Source of the DNA: Neisseria iguanae
GTDB taxonomy: Bacteria; Pseudomonadota; Gammaproteobacteria; Burkholderiales; Neisseriaceae
NCBI RefSeq assembly: GCF_003013245.1
Contig: NZ_PXYY01000008.1
Coordinates: 1-49,844 of the forward strand
Direction: 5' to 3'
DNA length: 49,844 nucleotides
Under the pieces are notes generated by a model. It searched no databases, was not told the DNA's origin, and saw nothing but the letters and a program-made list of their open reading frames with translations. This document shows positions 44,638-49,844 of the stretch, in pieces. Position numbers and translations under genes: made by a program. The number at the start of each line of letters is the position of its first letter. The first letter of the stretch is position 1.

Positions 44638-45519
44638 TTAAGATAATCGACCCAAGCTGCTGACTACCCCATTTGCGCCTGAAGCCAGCGATAAACGGTA
44701 CAACACATCTTGCGGCATATCACTGTGCCACAAGCTGGAAATATCCGCAATTACCGGCAGATGGGTGACTCTACGCACACGCACAATGGCATCAACATCC
44801 AAGCGGTATGTGTGTTCCGACTCAAAGCTTAACGTACCTGCTTCGCCTAAGATAATATGATGGTTGCCGCGCAAAGCAATATGTTCGGCAGCAACAAGCC
44901 AATCACCGACACGGTGATGCTTGTCTTTGCACAACACCACCGGCGTATTCAGACGGCCTACTTCATCTTGCAAAGCGCGGTTGCTCATCAATTCACCGCC
45001 CAAATACAGAATATCCGCCTGAGTTACCAGAGCTGCTTCGATTTGGCGCACATCTCGAATCCGCACCAATACCGGCTTGCCTAATTCATGGATGCGTTCG
45101 ATTTTCTGCCGCATGGCATCGATTTGGGCTTTTTCGCTGCTGTTGTCCACATCGGCATACGGTCCGGCCGACATAAAAAAAGGATCGATAAACACTGCAT
45201 CGGCATCTGGTTTGAAACCGACGGCAATGTCCAGCATTTTTTCGCCGCCGAACACCACGCCGCGAACGGTAATCTGACTGTCTTGCTGCCGTACTTCACG
45301 GCTGATGATTTTCCAATCGTTCAACACCCGAATCGCCCGTTCCACTTCCGGCAGGCGTTCCAATTCATTCGGATGAAACACACGTTCATCGCCGACCGCA
45401 CCGATAATGGTACGCTCCTCGCCTTGAGAAACATGTTCCTGCAGACCGCGACTGCGAATGCATTCAATCACACGCGCCACCGCCTCGGCCGAAGCCTGCT
45501 TCTGCATCACAATAATCAT
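44638..45519 (-). CDS. DAHP-synthase-like protein lacking canonical catalytic motifs
   Basis: 293 residues. Residues 1-60 (MIIVMQKQASAEAVARVIEC) look like the ferredoxin-like regulatory domain of type I-beta DAHP synthases. The remainder follows their barrel: ADILYLGGELMSNRALQDEV, TPVVLCKDKHH, EHIALRGNHHIILGEAG and THLPVIADISSLWHS. However, AGPCS, KPRTSP and the RG after the catalytic Lys are absent, and DPSH reads DISS. The metal-binding Cys has no counterpart. It is therefore probably not an active DAHP synthase. A divergent enzyme or a regulatory paralogue is possible. The frame is intact and codon use is ordinary. Confidence 0.7.
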   Translation of the reverse strand: MIIVMQKQASAEAVARVIECIRSRGLQEHVSQGEERTIIGAVGDERVFHPNELERLPEVERAIRVLNDWKIISREVRQQDSQITVRGVVFGGEKMLDIAVGFKPDADAVFIDPFFMSAGPYADVDNSSEKAQIDAMRQKIERIHELGKPVLVRIRDVRQIEAALVTQADILYLGGELMSNRALQDEVGRLNTPVVLCKDKHHRVGDWLVAAEHIALRGNHHIILGEAGTLSFESEHTYRLDVDAIVRVRRVTHLPVIADISSLWHSDMPQDVLYRLSLASGANGVVSSLGRLS

Positions 45520-45589
45520 TTTGCGCTCCCTGATATTGAGAATCTGATATTAACATAATTCGACTTTTCAGACGGCCTGAATATAGTGA

Positions 45590-45825
45590 AATCACTAAAA
45601 AACCAAATCAATCCAAAGCAAATAAAAGAACAAAGAATCAACACAATCCAGCCGCCACACCTTCCACAGCCGTTTGACCCAAACCCGCATCTTTTCAATC
45701 AGATTCAAATCTGGGCTGTAGGGAGGCAGCCTGAAGATGGTATGCCCGATGCCCCCGATTGCCTTCCCTTTTTATAAAACGCCGCATTATCCATAACAAC
45801 CACGCTTTTGGACTATAGATGTTCA
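45590..45825 (-). pseudogene. IS630-type transposase remnant (C-terminal part)
   Basis: Minus-strand reading gives SKSVVVMDNAAFYKKG (second catalytic Asp in MDNA), then after a frame change RLPPYSPDLNLIEKMRVWVK (third catalytic Glu in NLIEK) and RLWK, ending near 45600. This is the conserved end of IS630 transposases. The N-terminal two thirds are missing here. Confidence 0.75.
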
Positions 45826-45829
45826 ACCA

Positions 45830-45888
45830 TCATACTATCTATCTTTAAATCTTTAAACCTAACTATCTATCTTTAAATCTAAAATCCA
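45830..45888 (+). repeat. Short direct repeat
   Basis: CTATCTATCTTTAAATCT occurs twice (near 45836 and 45863), about 27 bases apart, with CTTTAAAC between the copies. Possibly slippage debris next to insertion-sequence ends. Confidence 0.5.
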
Positions 45889-45945
45889 TAAAAGCAAATA
45901 TAGAGACCCTTACCGCCTGACAAGTGCAACGTTCCACCAACAGAA

Positions 45946-45975
45946 AAAGGCAGTATGCGGTAGCATACTGCCTTT
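45946..45975. terminator. Perfect 13-bp hairpin sharing its stem with 1818-1846
   Basis: AAAGGCAGTATGC, loop GGTA, and GCATACTGCCTTT. The inner 8 bp of the stem equal those of the hairpin at 1818-1837. It lies beside the IS481 remnant and has A/T runs on both sides, so it may work in either direction. Confidence 0.6.
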
Positions 45976-46059
45976 CCCGACAACAAAAATCGCAACATAG
46001 GACACACAACTGACCGCAAGGCAACGCCTGTATTTCCGGACACGACCGCAAGCAACTCC

Positions 46060-46650
46060 CCAGCCAAACCGCACAAACCATCCTCCGCCGCCAGCCGCAA
46101 AATCAAAACAGAACATACCGTTACCGACAGGCACAGCAACACAGCGGCGCCGGAAACGGATGTGCCGCATTGCCCCGATATTTCCATGCCGTGATCTGAT
46201 GGTATAGGGTCAGCAATCGATTACATCGCGCAAAAGAACCTTTTACAGCACCGGCAGCGGTACGGCCAGGCAAAATGGCGGCATACCGCCCTCTCGAAAA
46301 ATCATCAATGGCAACAAACAGGCAATCTCTTGGGGCGGTAGCTTTTTGATTCTGCAATCAAGGCAGCCGTTTGGTGTCGGAGTGCGCCGTTTCGCCCGGA
46401 TAAGGTTTTTGCCTGTTTTTTGAGTGTTTCTTCGATGGGCTTCCCAACTTTAGCCAAACGTTTCATGCCATACTTGGCTTGTTTGAAACGGTTGCCGGTA
46501 CTGTTTTGCGGTGTCGGCAGTTGCCATCGTGCCGCCGTAAGGATACGGTAAATGGTTGCTTTGCTGACTTGACATTGCCGGGCCGGCGAAGTAACGGTGG
46601 TTTTATCCTGCGCGCTGATGTGGGGTGAGCTGGGTGTTTTTGTGGGTGTT
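46060..46650 (-). pseudogene. IS481-type transposase remnant
   Basis: From ATG 46650 the minus strand reads MNTHKNTQLTPHQR, then after a frame change CQVSKATIYRILTAARWQLP, KRLAKVGKPIEETLKKQAKT, and further LFVAIDDFSRGRYAAILPGR and PYTIRSRHG in yet other frames. VAIDDFSR with the catalytic Asp and the KRLxKVGxPIEET stretch are typical of IS481-family transposases. At least three frameshifts and a stop make it dead; the C-terminal part past 46060 is not recognisable. Confidence 0.7.
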
Positions 46651-46785
46651 CATTTCAGTATTGTCTTTCCAATACGGTAAACAACGCCGGCTTTTCTTAC
46701 AGCTCAGGTCATCTGAAATATCTGTTTCAGACGGCTTTTTCTTTCTTTGCTATAATCGTTCTCCCCAATCCAACACTTTCCCATC

Positions 46786-47622
46786 ATGCAAAACGTTCTC
46801 GTGCTCCAACACGCCGATTTCTCGCGCTGCGATTTAAGCATGTTACACGGTCTCAACTTAAGTCCACCGCAACACACAGCACACAGCCTGCGTTTTCCCG
46901 TAGCTGCAGATTTCACCCTGCCTGCCACTGTCAAAACCAAGCTTGACTGCCAAGAAATCGATGCCGCCGTCTTGCCTGATATGGCTTTTAGCGATTTTGG
47001 GCTAATTGTCAGCGACATGGATTCTACCCTAATTACCATCGAATGCATTGATGAAATTGCCGCCGGAGCCGGTGTGAAAGCACAAGTAGCCGAAATCACC
47101 AATCGCGCTATGCGAGGCGAACTGGATTTTGAGCAATCCCTGCGCAGTCGCGTGGCTTTACTCAAAGGCTTGGACGAACAATTTTTACACGATGTGTACG
47201 AACATATCTTACAGCTGTCACCAGGTGCAGAATATTTATTGGACGAATGCAAAAAACACCATATCCGATTTTTGCTTATTTCCGGCGGATTTACTTTCTT
47301 TACCGAACGTTTACAGCAGCGTTTCGGCTTTGAATACCAGTTTGCCAACGTTTTAGAACGCATCGACGGCAAACTTACCGGAAAGGTATTGGGGAATATC
47401 GTCGATGCGCAAAGAAAACAGGATTTGTTAAACAAATACCGGGCCAAACTAAGCTTAACTGCCGCGCAAACCTTAGCAATAGGTGACGGCGCAAACGACA
47501 TTCCGATGCTGGAAGCCTCCGGCATTGGCATTGCCTACCGCGCAAAACCCAAAGCACAAGCCCATGCCGATGCCTGCATTAACTTCGGCGGATTAGAACG
47601 CATTCGGGGCTGGTTCCGATAA
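46786..47622 (+). CDS. serB: Phosphoserine phosphatase
   Basis: 278 residues. N-terminal extension (1-75, ACT-like), then the HAD domain with catalytic DMDSTLITIE (nucleophile Asp), LISGGFTFF (motif II Ser) and GDGANDIPMLEASGIGIAY (motif III/IV). It makes serine from phosphoserine. The -10 element TATAAT lies at 46751-46756. A DUS pair and degenerate IS DNA lie just upstream; the end is marked by a DUS hairpin at 47644-47672. Confidence 0.95.
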   Translation: MQNVLVLQHADFSRCDLSMLHGLNLSPPQHTAHSLRFPVAADFTLPATVKTKLDCQEIDAAVLPDMAFSDFGLIVSDMDSTLITIECIDEIAAGAGVKAQVAEITNRAMRGELDFEQSLRSRVALLKGLDEQFLHDVYEHILQLSPGAEYLLDECKKHHIRFLLISGGFTFFTERLQQRFGFEYQFANVLERIDGKLTGKVLGNIVDAQRKQDLLNKYRAKLSLTAAQTLAIGDGANDIPMLEASGIGIAYRAKPKAQAHADACINFGGLERIRGWFR

Positions 47623-47643
47623 TTACCTTCTCCAACAAACAAA

Positions 47644-47672
47644 AGGCCGTCTGAAACTTCAGACGGCCTTTT
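47644..47672. terminator. Inverted DUS pair, terminator after serB
   Basis: AAAGGCCGTCTGAA and TTCAGACGGCCTTTT pair almost back to back 20 bases after the serB stop, with a T-run on the plus strand. Confidence 0.85.
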
Positions 47673-47894
47673 GTTTGTGCCCTCATTTTGTCTGTGTCAC
47701 CCATTTTCGAGCAGAAAAGCACGTATGCAAAGCGATAATCAAAGAAGGCAGTTTTACACCCTGCGCCGGTAAAACCGGCCGACGCGGCAAGGTCAGACAC
47801 CTTGCGCGCATTTTCAACGCAGCAGATGGGTTTTTATGCAGAAAAGATGCCACATGATGAAATGCACGCCCTAATCCACCATGATTTAACACAA

Positions 47895-49250
47895 TCAGTT
47901 TTTCATTGACTGAACCGGCGCAGGAATGCGTCCACCACGGTTAACGAACACTTCGCAAGAGCCGTCTTTGACCGGCATAATCGGCGCATAGCCCAGCAGG
48001 CCGCCGAATTCGACGCTTTCGCCCACGCCTTTTCCGGTTACCGGAATGATGCGCACAGCAGTAGTTTTGCTGTTGATCATGCCGATGGCGGCTTCGTCGG
48101 CAATGATGCCGCAAATGGTGTGTGCCGGTGTATCGCCCGGCACGGCAATCATATCGAGGCCGACCGAACATACTGCGGTCATGGCTTCAAGTTTATCCAA
48201 AGTCAACACGCCTGCTTCAGCGGCGGCAATCATACCCTCATCTTCGGAAATCGGAATAAACGCACCGCTCAAGCCACCGACGGCGCTGGAAGCCATCATA
48301 CCGCCTTTTTTGACCGCATCATTCAATAATGCCAAGGCAGCGGTGGTACCGTGTGTACCGCATACGCTCAAACCCATTGCTTCGAGAATGCGGGCAACGG
48401 AGTCACCGACTGCAGGTGTGGGGGCCAAGGACAAATCCAAGATATCGAACGGTATATTTAGCATTTTTGAGGCTTCGTGACCAATCAATTCGCCCACGCG
48501 GGTGATTTTGAATGCGGTTTTTTTCACCACTTCGGCCACTTCAGTCAAGGTGGTGGCGTTAGAATTCTCCAAAGCGGCTTTCACTACGCCCGGGCCAGAA
48601 ACCCCGACATTGATAATCGCATCCGCTTCGCCCGAGCCGTGAAACGCACCTGCCATAAACGGATTGTCCTCTACCGCATTGCAGAACACCACGATTTTGG
48701 CGCAGCCGAAACCTTCCGGCGTAATCTCGGCGGTACATCTGATGGTTTCGCCTGCCAGTTTGACCGCATCCATATTGATACCAGCGCGGGTGGAGCCGAT
48801 GTTGATGGAAGCACACACGATGTTGGTAGTTTTCATCGCCTCGGGAATCGAGCGGATTAACACTTCGTCCGACGGCGACATGCCTTTTTGCACCAAGGCA
48901 GAGAAACCGCCGATAAACGACACGCCGATAGCTTTGGCGGCTTTATCCAAAGTCTGCGCCACGGTGACATACGAATCGGCTTTGGTGGCGGCTGCAATTT
49001 GGGCGATGGGTGTCACGGAAATACGCTGATTCACAATCGGTACGCCGTATTTTGCCGACAAATGCTTGGCCGTGGCCACCAAGTCTTTGCCGACCGTGGT
49101 AATTTTGTTGTAAATATTTTGGTTTAATTCATCAATATCGCTGCTGATGCAATCGTGCAAATCGATGCCGATGGTGATGGTACGCACGTCAAAATTCTGG
49201 TCAGCGACCATTTTGACGGTTTCTAAAATTTCGTTGGACTGAATGCTCAT
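47895..49250 (-). CDS. PFL family protein (UPF0210, DUF711)
   Basis: 451 residues from ATG 49250 ([18 protein letters not shown]); the methionine two codons earlier is also possible. Features of the UPF0210/DUF711 family: [61 protein letters not shown] and [19 protein letters not shown]. The fold is related to pyruvate formate-lyase-like proteins, but no reaction is established and the glycyl-radical motif is absent. It is preceded by an ACT-domain gene 15 bases upstream on the same strand, a constant pairing that suggests allosteric control by an amino acid. Confidence 0.9.
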   Translation of the reverse strand: MSIQSNEILETVKMVADQNFDVRTITIGIDLHDCISSDIDELNQNIYNKITTVGKDLVATAKHLSAKYGVPIVNQRISVTPIAQIAAATKADSYVTVAQTLDKAAKAIGVSFIGGFSALVQKGMSPSDEVLIRSIPEAMKTTNIVCASINIGSTRAGINMDAVKLAGETIRCTAEITPEGFGCAKIVVFCNAVEDNPFMAGAFHGSGEADAIINVGVSGPGVVKAALENSNATTLTEVAEVVKKTAFKITRVGELIGHEASKMLNIPFDILDLSLAPTPAVGDSVARILEAMGLSVCGTHGTTAALALLNDAVKKGGMMASSAVGGLSGAFIPISEDEGMIAAAEAGVLTLDKLEAMTAVCSVGLDMIAVPGDTPAHTICGIIADEAAIGMINSKTTAVRIIPVTGKGVGESVEFGGLLGYAPIMPVKDGSCEVFVNRGGRIPAPVQSMKN

Positions 49251-49265
49251 GTTCACGCCTCCCGG

Positions 49266-49538
49266 TTAAATGCGGTGCATGGCTTGGAAGATTTCTTCGT
49301 TTTGCATACGGATGTCGAGCGCGAGATTTTTACTTTCTTCGGCAAACAAATCCAACATTTCCTGACGCGATTTCGGGCATTTGGCGGTATTGACCAAAAT
49401 AATCATGGTAAAGAAATCATCCATCAGCTGCTGGCTGATGTTGAGGATATTGAGTTGGTTCTCAGCCAAAATTTTAGAAACATCGTAAACAATACCGACG
49501 CGGTCTTTACCGATAACAGTGATGACGGAATTGCTCAT
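49266..49538 (-). CDS. ACT-domain protein (UPF0237)
   Basis: 90 residues, a single ACT domain: MSNSVITVIGKDRVGIVYDV, LAENQLNILNISQQLMDDFF and TMIILVNTAKCP. It probably senses a small ligand and partners the PFL-family protein encoded 15 bases downstream. Length and layout match the family. Confidence 0.92.
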   Translation of the reverse strand: MSNSVITVIGKDRVGIVYDVSKILAENQLNILNISQQLMDDFFTMIILVNTAKCPKSRQEMLDLFAEESKNLALDIRMQNEEIFQAMHRI

Positions 49539-49844
49539 TGTAGGGATTCCTTTAGTGGGATTGGAAAAAACAGGTCAAAAAATTATAGCATTTTTTCAGA
49601 CGGCGTTTAGGTTAAATTGTTAACGATATTTGGACTGATTTGCGTAATAGTAAGGAAATGAGAAAGATAGTGTATAGCACCGTCAAATAGATTTACATTT
49701 CTTGATATTGCAAAAACGCGCACCCTGATTTATTCAGGGCGTTTTGTTTAATATTAAACAGATTTCTGTTTTTGTTTTCTATTTATTTTTCAGTAAATTA
49801 AAAATCTATAGGGAATTGGCCATTAACTTTTTATTTATACCTTT
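49539..49844. other. Intergenic end region
   Basis: A DUS at about 49595-49604, AT-rich DNA, and a hairpin at 49720-49746 (CCCTGATTTATTCAGGG with GCGTTTTG after it) that may terminate a plus-strand transcript. No gene is seen; whatever begins beyond lies outside the window. Confidence 0.4.

Noticed and set aside
45879-46187. Minus-strand ORF of about 100 codons with hydrophobic, Cys-rich sequence
   Set aside because: It overlaps the decayed IS481 transposase and reads in a frame other than its traces; composition looks like noise and there is no clear start signal.
47683-47892. Minus-strand 69-codon ORF between serB and the PFL gene
   Set aside because: No recognisable domain, no good ribosome-binding site, and an equally long frame on the other strand; I treat the 220-base gap as empty.
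1-49844. CRISPR arrays, tRNA or rRNA genes
   Set aside because: No regularly spaced direct repeats of 25-40 bases, and no tRNA-like T-arm with matching acceptor stems or rRNA stretch was noticed on either strand; a dedicated tRNA scan was not possible.

Overview
The window is chromosomal DNA of a Neisseria species. Neisserial DNA uptake sequences (GCCGTCTGAA core) occur throughout, often as inverted pairs acting as terminators, mostly in the AGGCCGTCTGAA form. That form suggests a commensal Neisseria rather than N. meningitidis or N. gonorrhoeae, which mainly use ATGCCGTCTGAA. dRS3/NIME repeats, a neisserial porin and CNP1 and NMCC_0638-type proteins agree. Species cannot be fixed from sequence alone.

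Layout. 0-4.2 kb: a CNNM/CBS membrane protein between decayed insertion sequences (IS630-, IS1595- and zinc-ribbon-type), a broken acetyltransferase gene and two truncated ORFs. 4.2-14.2 kb: housekeeping genes (NCS2 purine permease, dapA-bamC, rdgB, hemW, ridA, apaH, an AT-rich orphan lipoprotein, a nitronate monooxygenase-like gene). 14.2-17 kb: an insertion-sequence graveyard followed by two tandem small RNAs on the minus strand. 17-25 kb: a DUF3482 GTPase/DUF2868 membrane pair with a broken NTF2-like gene between them, an IS1595 copy, a DUF883/YqjE/YqjK-like envelope cluster, a porin, cueR and a CNP1-like gene. 25-31.1 kb: tusA-like, an NMCC_0638-like lipoprotein, pyrC, nusB-ribH, a DUF2185 gene, rnc, a frameshifted DUF2489 gene and era. 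31.1-32.3 kb: gene remnants. 32.3-43.4 kb: the minus-strand TCA block sdhC-sdhD-sdhA-sdhB-sdhE-gltA-sucA-sucB-(small lipoprotein)-lpdA. 43.6-49.8 kb: an IS1595 copy, a MITE-like repeat, a DAHP-synthase-like protein lacking the catalytic motifs, IS630 and IS481 debris, serB, and a PFL/UPF0210 gene with its ACT-domain partner.

Most notable are the tandem small RNAs at 16.5-16.85 kb. Each has a sigma70-like promoter with 17-bp spacing, a 5' stem-loop, the same 30-nt CU-rich single strand and a terminator hairpin. The two terminator stems differ in sequence but both pair fully. This architecture matches the neisserial sibling sRNAs NmsRA/B (RcoF1/2; NgncR_162/163), known regulators of TCA and methylcitrate genes. 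Their CU-rich strand can pair 10 + 6 nt with the ribosome-binding site of gltA in this same window, and 8 nt with those of lpdA and the DUF883 gene. A second theme is the IS1595 family: two full-length copies keep an open 224-codon frame yet share loss of two of three catalytic acidic residues, mostly through A-to-G changes.
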